A DNA stretch of 64,000 bases from Sulfurospirillum arcachonense DSM 9755. Lineage in GTDB: Bacteria; Campylobacterota; Campylobacteria; Campylobacterales; Sulfurospirillaceae. Below are positions 1 through 8,979 of this stretch, piece by piece. The notes beneath the pieces are model-generated. The model was not told the DNA's origin, made no database searches, and was given only the letters and a program-made list of their open reading frames with translations. Made by a program: the position numbers and the translations under genes. The stretch spans positions 62,001 through 126,000 of the forward strand of contig NZ_JFBL01000007.1 in the NCBI RefSeq assembly GCF_000597725.1. The letters are read 5' to 3'. Every line of letters starts with the position of its first letter. Position 1 is the stretch's first letter.

Positions 1-848
1 AATGAATTTGACATCTTTTTTCCTAAGGCAAAATTTAAAACTAGTGGTAATATAAAACCAATACCTACAACACCAAACCAAAACACATTTGCCCAGACTC
101 CACTGTGAAATCCTTCTATAGCAACATGTCCTGATGCTCCACCTACTAATAAACCAACATAAAGCATGCTTAAAAACATTACTTCTACAAACATTATTGG
201 CCATTCAACTTTATGAAGAATTTTCATATCGCCAGAATGCATATCTTCTTTAAATAATTTATGTGATACTAAACTCAACGATGCAACACCAACTGAAAGT
301 CCAGAAACTACAAACAGGGCTGGTAAAATTGCAGTATTTAACATAGGAAAACGAACTAATATTGAAATTAGAAACCCTGTATAAGCACATATAATCACAG
401 CAAAAAATACTGTCACACCTTCAAGAGGACTTCTTACTATTTTTAATAAATCTATAATTGGAGATAAAAATCCAAAAAGTGATTTAATTTCTTTTTCAAA
501 AGCATATATAACTATTACACATGTTAAAGGAATATACACGGATATCGCAGCAACACCAATAGACATAACAGAAGAAAAATTATAATTTATTAAAATCTTC
601 CAAAAAACAAAAGGTTTTTCCAAATCTGCTACTAAAAAAACCATTCCTAACATAATTGTCGAACAAGAAATTAAAGCAGACGATTTGTATACTGCTGTAT
701 TTTCAGTTTGCTTTTTATAAAACCGGATTGCTAAAGCTAATATTAATGCTCCTCCAGAAATACCTGCTAACAACAAATAAACAGCAATTGGCCAATGCCA
801 ACCTATCCCTTCAGTGAAACCAACTGTAAAATTAATTGATTCATTCAT
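1..848 (-). CDS. mccD: MccD, NrfD-type quinol dehydrogenase membrane subunit (partial)
   Basis: The reading frame opens with an ATG at 848, three bases after the mccC stop, and runs off the left edge still open after about 282 codons, so the C-terminus is missing. It is very hydrophobic, with successive membrane segments and an N-terminus beginning MNESINFTVG, as in the NrfD/PsrC family. NrfD-like proteins oxidise menaquinol in the membrane and pass electrons to a four-cluster iron-sulfur partner, here MccC. In Wolinella the order is mccABCD, which matches exactly. A family assignment by context plus membrane pattern is secure; details of quinone site residues were not checked. Confidence 0.85.
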   Translation of the reverse strand, partial: MNESINFTVGFTEGIGWHWPIAVYLLLAGISGGALILALAIRFYKKQTENTAVYKSSALISCSTIMLGMVFLVADLEKPFVFWKILINYNFSSVMSIGVAAISVYIPLTCVIVIYAFEKEIKSLFGFLSPIIDLLKIVRSPLEGVTVFFAVIICAYTGFLISILVRFPMLNTAILPALFVVSGLSVGVASLSLVSHKLFKEDMHSGDMKILHKVEWPIMFVEVMFLSMLYVGLLVGGASGHVAIEGFHSGVWANVFWFGVVGIGFILPLVLNFALGKKMSNS

Positions 849-850
849 GA

Positions 851-1528
851 TTAAACTCCTAACTTAACAATAGGTATGTATCTTAAACTAGGTTTTGTAC
901 CAAAACCTGGTTTCATACGAACAGAATCTTTCACTCTTAATAATTTATTTATATAAGATGTTTCATCATTTAAATCTCCAAATACTAAAGCTGTATACTT
1001 ACAAGCTTCAACACATGCTGGTTTTTTGCCTTCTTTAAAATTGCTATTTAAACAAAAATTACAATTTTCAGCAGCTTTTGTCTCTTCATTAATAAAACGA
1101 ACATCATAAGGGCAAGCAACAATACAATACTTACATCCTATACAATCATCCGCATTCATAGTAACAATATTTGTTATTGAATCTCTATGTGAAGCATTTG
1201 TAGGACAGGCTTGCACACAAGGAGCCTCTTCACACTGTTGACAAGAAACACGAACATATCTTTTCTCATCAGTATGATTCTGATCAGTTTTATCTTGAAC
1301 AAATAGACGTTTTTGCCCTTTTGGTACTAAATTTATCTCTGCACATGCATTTTCACAATCAGTACAACCAACACATTTATTTTGATCAAAAACCATCCCA
1401 TAATGGGGACTTTTGTCAACTTTTTGATTTTCTTCATTAGCACTTAAACTATATTGCATAGTGCTAAGAAGAACTGAACCAAAACCTATGCCCTTTAGGA
1501 AAGTTCTTCTATCATTTTTATTACCCAT
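851..1528 (-). CDS. mccC: MccC, NrfC-like four-cluster ferredoxin subunit
   Basis: This 225-residue exported iron-sulfur protein should relay electrons from the quinol dehydrogenase MccD to the octaheme sulfite reductase. The N-terminus carries a twin-arginine signal (RRTFLKG near residues 7-13), so it is folded with its clusters before export by Tat. Four cysteine groups are visible: CVGCTDCENAC, CQQCEEAPCVQACP, CIGCKYCIVACP and a split C-terminal set (CNFC and CVEAC), which together fit four 4Fe-4S clusters. A strong ribosome site (AGGAGG) precedes the ATG. It lies between mccB (26 bases upstream) and mccD (overlap-tight), consistent with one transcript. Confidence 0.92.
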   Translation of the reverse strand: MGNKNDRRTFLKGIGFGSVLLSTMQYSLSANEENQKVDKSPHYGMVFDQNKCVGCTDCENACAEINLVPKGQKRLFVQDKTDQNHTDEKRYVRVSCQQCEEAPCVQACPTNASHRDSITNIVTMNADDCIGCKYCIVACPYDVRFINEETKAAENCNFCLNSNFKEGKKPACVEACKYTALVFGDLNDETSYINKLLRVKDSVRMKPGFGTKPSLRYIPIVKLGV

Positions 1529-1554
1529 TTTTGCCTCCTATAAACTCTTTTACA

Positions 1555-2343
1555 TTACTTCAAAGTTTTCTTTTTATAGTCTTTTGTATCACTCATCATC
1601 TCAAATTTTTTCTTTTGTTTCATTGCCCCAGGTTTTAAAACTTTGAGCAACTCTACTTCAAATGTTAAAACTGAATTAGGTGGAATATCTCTCATTTGAA
1701 CATCCCCATAGCCTAATTTACTTGGAATCGTCAGCTTCAACTTTGAGCCTTCATGCATAAACATCAAGCCCTCTTTCAAACCTTCTACTATATTAATCAT
1801 AGATAAATGTGCTGGAGATTTTCTTTCATAAGTACTATCAAATACATATCCATCAATCAGTGATGCTTTATAGTTAATAACAACTATGCTCTCTGGTTTA
1901 GGAGTCTGTCCTTTTCCATCTTTTATTATTTCATATTGTAAACCAGACTTTGTAACTTTTACACCATCTTTTTTACTATTTTTTTGAAGATAATCTTTTT
2001 CTTTTTTACTATTATCTTGCTGTAATTTTAAAATTTTCTCTTTTTTTGCTTTATTTAAATACTCTGCTCTATTATTTAAATTGGTTATAATCTCTTCTTC
2101 ATTTAGTTTTAATTTCTTTTTTAGAGCATCATTAAAACCTTCCAATACGGAATCCATATCTATTTTAGCTCCCATTTGAACCTGTCCATATACTTGGTTT
2201 ACAATATAATTACCAGTGGAAGCTCCTATACTATAAGACTCTTTTTGTACACTTGTTTTTAATTCAGATGCAAAACTTTGTGTTCCCACTAAAGCTAAAA
2301 GCATAGGTAAAATCAAATATACTTTTTTTTCTGCTAATTTCAT
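1555..2343 (-). CDS. mccB: MccB, exported FKBP-type peptidyl-prolyl isomerase
   Basis: A periplasmic foldase of the FKBP family. It has a signal peptide ending near SFASEL, an FKBP-N-like dimerisation half (about residues 28-125, with a lysine-rich coiled stretch), then an FKBP catalytic domain (about 128-238) containing VINYKASLIDGYVFDSTY, GLKEGL and GYGD. In Wolinella the mcc operon has a peptidyl-prolyl isomerase at this position, thought to assist folding of MccA. I chose the ATG at 2343 over the TTG one codon upstream because AAGGG sits about eight bases before it. The C-terminus (about 25 residues after the domain) is lysine-rich. Confidence 0.9.
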   Translation of the reverse strand: MKLAEKKVYLILPMLLALVGTQSFASELKTSVQKESYSIGASTGNYIVNQVYGQVQMGAKIDMDSVLEGFNDALKKKLKLNEEEIITNLNNRAEYLNKAKKEKILKLQQDNSKKEKDYLQKNSKKDGVKVTKSGLQYEIIKDGKGQTPKPESIVVINYKASLIDGYVFDSTYERKSPAHLSMINIVEGLKEGLMFMHEGSKLKLTIPSKLGYGDVQMRDIPPNSVLTFEVELLKVLKPGAMKQKKKFEMMSDTKDYKKKTLK

Positions 2344-2368
2344 CAACTTATCCCTTAATTAAATTAAA

Positions 2369-2392
2369 GGGTTACACTTTTACATGTAACCC
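2369..2392 (-). terminator. Hairpin in the mccA-mccB gap
   Basis: GGGTTACA and TGTAACCC form an 8-bp stem around an 8-base loop, followed on the minus strand by an A/T-rich run. It sits inside the operon, so it more likely protects the 3' end of mccA mRNA or reduces downstream expression than ends transcription. The stem includes part of a TTACATGTAA palindrome (2380-2389), the only intergenic copy I found in this window. Confidence 0.55.
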
Positions 2393-2415
2393 CTTATTAT
2401 CTACATAAAAGTAGA

Positions 2416-4530
2416 CTATTTAGAAGCTTTCTCTAAAATTTGTTGAGCTTGCTCAACATAAGATTTAGCAGCTTTTGCTCTTCTCTCAGTGTATTTAAAT
2501 CCATGAACACCCCAAGAACCGTCTTTTTTGATTAAATCCATAGCATCTTGAGCTTTTTCAATTAACTCATTAACTCTTGATTTATCAGAAACACTTAACT
2601 TAGTAACATCTAGCATTTCATAGATTCCTTTTATAGAAACTGTTACTTCTGCATATAATTTCTTAATAGGTTTTTGCCATCCCATTACTTCATCATATAC
2701 TCTTTGCTGATCTTTAAAATGTAAAGTATTTTTAAGTGTTGACTGAACGATACTATGACAACCTTTGTTATCAACCATATCTTTATCTGCCCAAGATGTT
2801 TTACCACATGCCCACATCAAATCGATATAGTTATGTCCTTTTTCATTCTTAGCTAGATACCAGTTTTTATACTTTTTAGGAACTTGCTGAACTCTTGGAG
2901 CACCTGGAGGAGGATTCATTGTTTTGCTTTTTGCATCAACATTGATTTTCCAGATATGAGATCTTCTTTGAGTATCAAATCCAGCATGATCTTGATATTG
3001 AACAGCATAGAAGTTTTCACAACTCATTGTAAAAGGCATATGACATGACTTACAACTAACTTTGCTATGAGTATCTTTTGTGTTTTCTTTAATATACGCT
3101 GCTGCTTTGTGACAACTTTTACAATCTTTTCTGATTGCTGGTTTTGAATAAAAAGAACTTAGATAATCACCAGTATCTTGATAAACTCCACCTTTTTTAG
3201 CTGATTTAGTTTCAACATAACCTGTTACATCATGAGGATCATGACAAGTAGTACATCTCATACCAGCTTCATAATGCGCTGTAAAATAAGATTGTGAACC
3301 TTCTGTACCACAACCAGGGCCTGCTGATTTAAACTTAGAAGTCATTCCAAGTTCAGCTGCTCTATGACTTATAGCTGGGTTTTTAGATTTTCTAAATTTT
3401 TCAGCTAAAAATGGTCTAAAGCTAAATCTTTGATGACATCTCTCACAATTTGAAGTCATTAAACCTTGAGCACCATCTAAGTGACCACCAGCTCCATGAC
3501 ACTCTTCACAACTAATTCCTTTTGAAATTGTGTGATCATGTAATTTTTTTGCATCACCTAATGCAGAATAGAACTCTTTTTTATCTTTAAAGTCAAATTT
3601 CCATGGATGACATACTTGACAATAAGATGAAGCAGCTTGAATTGACATAGATTTTTTATATCTTGCAGAATATGAAGCCAAACCTCTTACATATCCACCA
3701 TTATCTCCATGTTCTTTTAATGTAACAGGAAATTCAGGAATAAATTTTCTAATTTTCTTAGCAACTTCTGGGGTTAAATCATTGGCCCAAGTTCTCTGAA
3801 ATTGATTTGCACCAGCTACAATTGTACCTGTTTCATCTTTGAGTAAACCACCAACTACATGATAAGTTCCTCTAAGTAACCATTTATCAAAAAATCCTAA
3901 CTTTGTTCTAAGATGTCCTACGGTAGCATATATGCTATCAGTTGTGACTCCTTTAGGAAGTATTGAAGCAGTATTTTTGCCGAATACTGACTTTTCTAAA
4001 TCATTACTTACTTCTGGATGCTCACCTGGAAATCTGATTGTGGTTGAGTGTCTTGAACGACTCCATTTTTCATACTGTACAGCATGACACTCTCCACATT
4101 TTTCTGGTCCAATAAACTTATTTGGGAAAACCAATGGATCTTGTGTTGGAAGACGATACATAGTTGCAGTAATACCTTTTCTCTTACTGTACTTTTGAAA
4201 GTCTTTCCCGTTTCCTGCATGAGAAAACTCTAGCCCACGATCCACAGATTTTAACTTACCTACAACTTTACCCTTAGGCAAATAAGTTTTAAAAATTGGA
4301 TGATTTTTAAAAATCCAATCATATCTCTCTTTCTCTTCAACGATATAATCTTGAAGAGAAACTATACCTCTGGTAGCTTTTGTTCCATCTGGATTTGCCA
4401 TTATCTCTATAGCATCGTGGCTCATCTGTATGGTTTTTCCTTCTGTGCCAGAAGAAGCAATAGCAACACTTGTCGCTATACTCATACCTACCAATAAACT
4501 AAGCATTAACTTTTTGCTTAATTTTTTCAT
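2416..4530 (-). CDS. mccA: MccA, octaheme copper sulfite reductase
   Basis: Periplasmic terminal reductase that converts sulfite to sulfide in six-electron respiration. After a signal peptide (cleaved near VAIASS) there are seven CXXCH heme sites, beginning at C145, C304, C341, C362, C426, C470 and C493. There is also one CX15CH site, C575 to C591-H592. The CX15CH active-site heme is the hallmark of MccA and needs a dedicated heme lyase. Two extra cysteines, C407 (PGCGTE) and C504 (MSCEN), are 97 residues apart; the Wolinella enzyme binds Cu(I) with two cysteines about that far apart (from memory). Its 704 residues are normal for the family. The ribosome site is AAAGGAGG. It is the first gene of mccABCD. 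Confidence 0.96.
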   Translation of the reverse strand: MKKLSKKLMLSLLVGMSIATSVAIASSGTEGKTIQMSHDAIEIMANPDGTKATRGIVSLQDYIVEEKERYDWIFKNHPIFKTYLPKGKVVGKLKSVDRGLEFSHAGNGKDFQKYSKRKGITATMYRLPTQDPLVFPNKFIGPEKCGECHAVQYEKWSRSRHSTTIRFPGEHPEVSNDLEKSVFGKNTASILPKGVTTDSIYATVGHLRTKLGFFDKWLLRGTYHVVGGLLKDETGTIVAGANQFQRTWANDLTPEVAKKIRKFIPEFPVTLKEHGDNGGYVRGLASYSARYKKSMSIQAASSYCQVCHPWKFDFKDKKEFYSALGDAKKLHDHTISKGISCEECHGAGGHLDGAQGLMTSNCERCHQRFSFRPFLAEKFRKSKNPAISHRAAELGMTSKFKSAGPGCGTEGSQSYFTAHYEAGMRCTTCHDPHDVTGYVETKSAKKGGVYQDTGDYLSSFYSKPAIRKDCKSCHKAAAYIKENTKDTHSKVSCKSCHMPFTMSCENFYAVQYQDHAGFDTQRRSHIWKINVDAKSKTMNPPPGAPRVQQVPKKYKNWYLAKNEKGHNYIDLMWACGKTSWADKDMVDNKGCHSIVQSTLKNTLHFKDQQRVYDEVMGWQKPIKKLYAEVTVSIKGIYEMLDVTKLSVSDKSRVNELIEKAQDAMDLIKKDGSWGVHGFKYTERRAKAAKSYVEQAQQILEKASK

Positions 4531-4806
4531 GATTCCTCCTTTTTTTAGTTCTAACTCATCTAATTACATTCTAAAGACCCAATGAATATCTTCAAAATAT
4601 ACTTATCAGAATTATGAGAAAATTATAACTACAAAAAAGAGGGGAAAAGGGGGAATTATAATTTATTACTTAAAATAAAATAATAATTATATTTATTAAA
4701 ATTACTTTTTATCAAGTCTTATTCTCTTTATCTTGAAGTTTAATATTGTTTGCAATATAATAAGACCTTTCATAAGAATGAATTTTAATCTAAAGGAAAC
4801 CTAAAA
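4531..4806. promoter_or_regulatory. Divergent control region between mccA and the sensor operon
   Basis: This 276-base gap must hold promoters for both directions. For mccA a TATAAT (minus strand, 4627-4622) would give a leader of about 85 bases before the strong AAAGGAGG site. On the plus side AAAGGAAAC precedes the ATG at 4807. Two structures stand out. One is ATATTG-TTTG-CAATAT (4743-4758), a 6-4-6 dyad shaped like a CRP/FNR-type or response-regulator site. The other is a purine run with GGGG and GGGGG blocks near 4640-4656 in otherwise A/T-rich sequence. Which regulator binds is unknown. Confidence 0.5.
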
Positions 4807-5226
4807 ATGCCTACTCTAAGACAACTATCTTGTTTACTAAGCTTTATGATAGTTTTATCTGGATGTGGTCAAATTAATATTCAAGAAAAACCTAGTGTTC
4901 CTCCTAAAAAAAATACTCATTATAAATATTGTACTAAACATAAACAAATTATGACTTTTGCTTCAAAATATATTGAAAAAGAGTTTGAAAAAGGGTATTT
5001 TCTACAAAAAGATATTATTGGGGCTAAAGCACAACTTTTTTTAATTAAAAACAAATCTCAAACTATTTTTGCAAAAAATATTAATGCTGCACAAGACTCT
5101 TACACTTTACAGTACAAATTAGCAAAAAAATATAAATGTGATGTGTCTAAGTTTACAATCTCTCCTATTGAAAAAATCAATAATACTATTAAAATTTTAG
5201 AAAAAAATCAAAAAGAGAAAGAATGA
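4807..5226 (+). CDS. Putative lipoprotein upstream of a two-component system
   Basis: A 139-residue protein with a lipoprotein signal: hydrophobic segment followed by the lipobox LSGC (Cys near 20), then a lysine-rich soluble domain with three further cysteines (YKYCTKH, YKCDVS). I do not recognise the family. It is the first gene of a four-gene unit (lipoprotein, small exported protein, response regulator, histidine kinase), with the next start overlapping its stop as ATGA. Its position facing the sulfite reductase operon suggests a periplasmic accessory to signal sensing, but that is inference from context only. Confidence 0.75.
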   Translation: MPTLRQLSCLLSFMIVLSGCGQINIQEKPSVPPKKNTHYKYCTKHKQIMTFASKYIEKEFEKGYFLQKDIIGAKAQLFLIKNKSQTIFAKNINAAQDSYTLQYKLAKKYKCDVSKFTISPIEKINNTIKILEKNQKEKE

Positions 5227-5480
5227 CTTTTTTTAAATTTATTACCATTTTTTTCTTACTTACAGCAATAAATATATATGCACAAAATACAAAAATAGAC
5301 AACTTACTTGAAAAAGTTAATCAAGCATCTACACCAGAAGAAAAAAAAGAACTTATCGAAAAATTAAAACAAGAATTAGCAACAACTAATAAAAAAGAAC
5401 GAAAAGAAGCTGATGCTATAATCAAAGCAAAACAAAAAATGCCTCTTCATATTTATGATGATTCACAACTAAATCCATGA
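5223..5480 (+). CDS. Small exported helical protein, paralogue A
   Basis: An 85-residue protein with a cleavable signal peptide (ending near NIYAQN) and a mature part that is almost entirely charged helix, rich in Lys and Glu. It aligns without gaps to the small protein at 7211-7453: about 16 of 52 positions are identical by hand, including LL/LV, LxxEL, N, K and a shared KxKM ending. Start and stop overlap both neighbours (ATGA junctions), implying translational coupling to the response regulator. I do not recognise a named family; the size and charge recall CpxP/Spy-like periplasmic accessory proteins, without shared motifs. Confidence 0.75.
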   Translation: MTFFKFITIFFLLTAINIYAQNTKIDNLLEKVNQASTPEEKKELIEKLKQELATTNKKERKEADAIIKAKQKMPLHIYDDSQLNP

Positions 5481-6121
5481 CTTATAAAATAAAAATCTTA
5501 CTATTAGAAGATGATACAATTTTGGCCCAAACAATGGTACAAATTTTAGAAGAAGAAAATTACGATGTCACATTAGTAAATGATGGTGAAGAAGTGATTA
5601 ATGCTACTTATGAGAATAAATTTGATCTGTATTTATTTGATATTAACGTTCCTTTACTCAATGGTATGGATACGTTAAAACTCTTACGAGAAGCTAAAGA
5701 TGATACACCTACATTTTTTATCACAGCTTTAAGAGATATTAAATCAACTTTAGAAGGTTTTAACTGTGGCTGTGATGACTATATCAAAAAGCCTTTTGAC
5801 CTTGATGAGTTATTAGCCCGTATTCAAGCTACTCTAAAACGCAAAAACCCTGTTATACAGTACAATGATATAACATATGATTTATTAGAAAATAGAGTGT
5901 TAAAAGGAGGAAAAGAGGTAGCTTTAGGAAGTGTAGAAAAAGAAGTTTTTTCCTTACTTATAAGAAATATTGATATCACAGTTAATAAATCAACATTTTT
6001 TGATTATATGAATAAACCTAGTGATACTGGTCTTCGTGTTTTAATTAGTAAATTGAAAAAACTTTTAAATTTAAATATAACAAATACTAAAGGGATAGGA
6101 TATAAACTTGAAAAATTATGA
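5477..6121 (+). CDS. OmpR-family response regulator
   Basis: A 214-residue two-domain regulator. The receiver has the acidic pair ED near 11-12, phospho-acceptor D55 in LFDINVPLLNG, and the conserved lysine before proline (YIKKPF, about 105). The C-terminal half is a short winged-helix domain ending TKGIGYKLEKL. It overlaps the small exported protein upstream and the kinase downstream. In Wolinella I recall a two-component system next to the mcc genes, so this pair is a good candidate regulator of mccABCD; the target itself is inferred from adjacency and divergence. Confidence 0.9.
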   Translation: MTYKIKILLLEDDTILAQTMVQILEEENYDVTLVNDGEEVINATYENKFDLYLFDINVPLLNGMDTLKLLREAKDDTPTFFITALRDIKSTLEGFNCGCDDYIKKPFDLDELLARIQATLKRKNPVIQYNDITYDLLENRVLKGGKEVALGSVEKEVFSLLIRNIDITVNKSTFFDYMNKPSDTGLRVLISKLKKLLNLNITNTKGIGYKLEKL

Positions 6122-7142
6122 AAAAAAATCTCTTTTTACTACAATTTATCTTTTTTTCATTCCCCTTGTTATCTTTGCTAGTATTGTTCTTTACATGTAT
6201 CACGAGGACAAAATCAAAGATATAGAACAAAATATTTTGTATCAAATGAAAGATTATACCTTTGATTTTCAAGGAGATACATTTTCTCTTGATATTGTAC
6301 AAGATGATAAACAAAAAAAACTATTTAAAATTTATCACTGTCAAGAAGGACTTTGTGCTTATTTTCAAATACCTTCTACTGGACCTTATCTTTTAAAAGT
6401 AATTTACGATAAACAAAAGTATAAAAAAATTTATCATGAATTTTTAGTAAAAATATTAAAATTTAGTGTTATTGTTTTCTTTTTACTACTTTTCCTTTCT
6501 ATCGGATTTGCTATGTACTCTATAAAGCCAATGAAAGAAGCTCTTCATCTTTTAGAAGATTTTTTAAAAGATTTAATTCATGATTTAAATACACCTGCAA
6601 CATCTATTTTGCTAAATTCAAAATTACTAAAAAAACGTGGAGATTTTGAAGAGATTGAACGAATAGAACTTAGTGCAAAAAATATTGCATCTTTATATAA
6701 AAATTTAGAATTTATGAGCCCAAATACAATAGTAAAAGATGAAACAATATCGCTTGAAGATTTAATTCATACAAAAGTTGAAATTCTGCAAAAACTTTAT
6801 CCTAAAATACATTTTACACAAAACACAACTCCCTTAGTAATTCAAAGCAATATAAATGGTGTTGAGCGTATTGTTGATAATCTTCTTACTAATGCGTGCA
6901 GATACAATAAAAAAGATGGCCTTGTAAATATCACTATTGAAAAACAAAAACTTATCATAGAAGATACTGGAATAGGCATTAAAAATACAAAAAAAGTATT
7001 TCAACGTTATTATAAAGAAACTACAAATGGTCTTGGTATAGGAATGAGTATCGTAAAACAACTATGTGAGACTTTAAATATAACAATTGATATAAAAAGT
7101 GTAATAGGAAAAGGAACAAAAATTATACTGGAATTTAAATAG
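6108..7142 (+). CDS. Membrane sensor histidine kinase
   Basis: A 344-residue kinase with an N-terminal membrane segment (about 10-30), a periplasmic loop of roughly 80 residues containing C78 and C83 (HCQEGLC), a second membrane segment (about 115-137), then the H box (LIHDLNTPATS, H158) and an ATPase domain with DTGIGI and GLGIGMSIVKQL. The start is a TTG at 6108 with AGGATA before it, overlapping the regulator stop by 14 bases; the nearby ATG at 6118 is in the wrong frame. There is no HAMP domain of normal length. The CX4C pair in the sensor loop might sense redox or bind a ligand, which is speculation. Confidence 0.88.
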   Translation: MKNYEKKSLFTTIYLFFIPLVIFASIVLYMYHEDKIKDIEQNILYQMKDYTFDFQGDTFSLDIVQDDKQKKLFKIYHCQEGLCAYFQIPSTGPYLLKVIYDKQKYKKIYHEFLVKILKFSVIVFFLLLFLSIGFAMYSIKPMKEALHLLEDFLKDLIHDLNTPATSILLNSKLLKKRGDFEEIERIELSAKNIASLYKNLEFMSPNTIVKDETISLEDLIHTKVEILQKLYPKIHFTQNTTPLVIQSNINGVERIVDNLLTNACRYNKKDGLVNITIEKQKLIIEDTGIGIKNTKKVFQRYYKETTNGLGIGMSIVKQLCETLNITIDIKSVIGKGTKIILEFK

Positions 7143-7158
7143 TCTTAAAAGAAGAAAA

Positions 7159-7190
7159 ATCATCCAAAGGTATGCAGTCATTTGGATGAT
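7159..7190. terminator. Bidirectional terminator between convergent genes
   Basis: ATCATCCAAA and TTTGGATGAT pair as a perfect 10-bp stem around a 12-base loop. On the minus strand the stem is followed by TTTTTC, so it best serves the small gene at 7211-7453; the plus strand tail is weaker but the position just after the kinase stop (7142) fits both. Confidence 0.7.
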
Positions 7191-7210
7191 TAGTATAAAA
7201 TTGTCTAATG

Positions 7211-7453
7211 TTATTTTTCTGTAACTTTAGACATTTTTAATTTTTTACTTACAATTTCTTGTGCAGCTGGAAGATCTTTTTGATTCATAGTTGAAAGTTC
7301 ATCATGAAGTTTTTTCATTAATTGACTTTTTACTTGTGCGTCTTTAGTGTTATTGATTTGGTCTACTAATGTACTAACACCACTTATTCCTGTAGCAAAT
7401 AAACTTGTTGCTCCTATAATAGCTAGAACTGCTATTGACTTACGTAATTTCAT
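7211..7453 (-). CDS. Small exported helical protein, paralogue B
   Basis: An 80-residue protein with a signal peptide (ending near ATSLFATG) and a charged helical mature part. It is a paralogue of the product of 5223-5480. Here it lies downstream of the second two-component system (regulator, kinase, then this gene, all minus strand), with an 89-base gap. An AAGGAG-type site (plus-strand ACTCCTTG) precedes the ATG. Pairing of each sensor system with one copy of the same small protein suggests a role in sensing or in buffering the signal, but no biochemical function can be read from the sequence. Confidence 0.75.
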   Translation of the reverse strand: MKLRKSIAVLAIIGATSLFATGISGVSTLVDQINNTKDAQVKSQLMKKLHDELSTMNQKDLPAAQEIVSKKLKMSKVTEK

Positions 7454-7542
7454 CTTAATACTCCTTGTTTTAGTTAAAATGTGTTGAAAGTATAAGTAAA
7501 AAGTGTTAGTTAAGTGTAAGTTTATAACGCAATAAGAACGTA

Positions 7543-8979
7543 TTAAAATTTAATAGTAAAAACAACTCCTTCTTCTAAGTTATGCACGCTTATTGTTCCA
7601 TTAAAACTTTCTACAATTACTCTGCAAATATAAAGTCCTATTCCAGTAGCAACATTTAAATCTTTTGTAGAAAAATATGGCTCAAAAATTTTATCTATAA
7701 CTTTTTCATCTATCACACCAGCATTATTTTGAAGGGTAATAATATTGTGGTTATCTTCACTAAATGCAGATATTTTGATTACTCTTTCACTAATATCTTT
7801 TGAAACAAATGAATCTTTTGCATTATTCATGATATTAACAAATACTTGTAACATTTCATTTTGATAACCATGAAATATAAAGTTATTTTCTACATTTAGG
7901 ATTACTTCTATCTTATTTTTATTTAAAGTGGCTTGTAATAGTCTTTTAGAGTGCTCTAAAATCTCTTTAATTGGACTTTTACTTTTAACTCTTTTGGGTG
8001 AAAAAAAGTTTTTAAAGTCATTAATAGTATCAGACATAAAAGTAATTTGCTCATTTGCTTCATCAACTTTTGATGAAAGTTTTTCATTTGTTAAAATATT
8101 TTTTTGCGCTTGTAATTCAAGATTGATTAAAATATAAGAAAGCTGTGTTAGAGGCTGCTTCCACTGATGAGAAATATTACCAATCATTCCTCCCATAACA
8201 GCCAATCTATTTTGATGAACAAAAAGTTTTTCTTTTTTATCTTGTAAATTTAAATCTTTTTTTGAAATAATATAAATAAGAAGTATAAAAATCACAAACA
8301 CTATAAACATGGCTAAACCACCAGTAATAAACTCTTCTTTATGATATTTTAAAATACTTGCAACTGAAATTTTCAAATAAATCATTGCTCGTAAATCACC
8401 AACCTTTTCATAATAGCCTGAAGTATTTCCATACTGTTCTACCATTCCATAAGGGCTATCTTTTGGGTCACCATGACACTCTAAACATGATTTTTTATTT
8501 CGTGCAATAGGCATTGCTATAAAAAAATATGATTTATCTTTTTCTTCAAGAACTGAAAAATAATCTTTTAATTCATTATTGCGAAATTTATTTAAGATTT
8601 TAGCTTCATATTCATTTGCTTGATGCATTGGATTAAGGGGGTTTGTGGCAACTAACTTATACTCATACTTTAATTCTTTATTTAATAATTGTCTATCATA
8701 GATATACTGCGTAATATAAGAAGATGAAAGAATTCTCGAATCAAATTCTCTTTGAGTTCCCATTTCATCATTCCACTTATTTACAATTGGTCTTTGTACT
8801 TCTTCGACATAATTTCTAATTGCATTCATTGTATTTAATGTAGAAATGGCTTCTTGTCTTGTATCTTTAAGTGCTAAATCTTTATAAAAATTAAAAAAAA
8901 GTAGGGTTATAATTGCGTAAAGCAGTACAAAACCACCTATAATTAATTTAAAATTATACTTCACACATATATCCAACAC
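7543..8979 (-). CDS. Histidine kinase with a periplasmic c-type heme sensor (DUF3365/Tll0287-like)
   Basis: A 478-residue kinase. Membrane helix about 12-31; periplasmic domain about 35-215 with a single CXXCH heme site at C165 (SCLECHGDP) in the setting typical of DUF3365/Tll0287-like domains; second helix about 217-240; then a histidine kinase core with H271 (GNISHQWKQPL) and an ATPase domain (GIGLYICRVI). Heme attachment predicts sensing of redox state or of a small ligand such as NO, O2 or sulfite. The longest start is a GTG overlapping the regulator stop; a GTG at 8964 (giving MKYNFKL) is an alternative. A partner regulator lies directly upstream. Confidence 0.88.
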   Translation of the reverse strand: MLDICVKYNFKLIIGGFVLLYAIITLLFFNFYKDLALKDTRQEAISTLNTMNAIRNYVEEVQRPIVNKWNDEMGTQREFDSRILSSSYITQYIYDRQLLNKELKYEYKLVATNPLNPMHQANEYEAKILNKFRNNELKDYFSVLEEKDKSYFFIAMPIARNKKSCLECHGDPKDSPYGMVEQYGNTSGYYEKVGDLRAMIYLKISVASILKYHKEEFITGGLAMFIVFVIFILLIYIISKKDLNLQDKKEKLFVHQNRLAVMGGMIGNISHQWKQPLTQLSYILINLELQAQKNILTNEKLSSKVDEANEQITFMSDTINDFKNFFSPKRVKSKSPIKEILEHSKRLLQATLNKNKIEVILNVENNFIFHGYQNEMLQVFVNIMNNAKDSFVSKDISERVIKISAFSEDNHNIITLQNNAGVIDEKVIDKIFEPYFSTKDLNVATGIGLYICRVIVESFNGTISVHNLEEGVVFTIKF

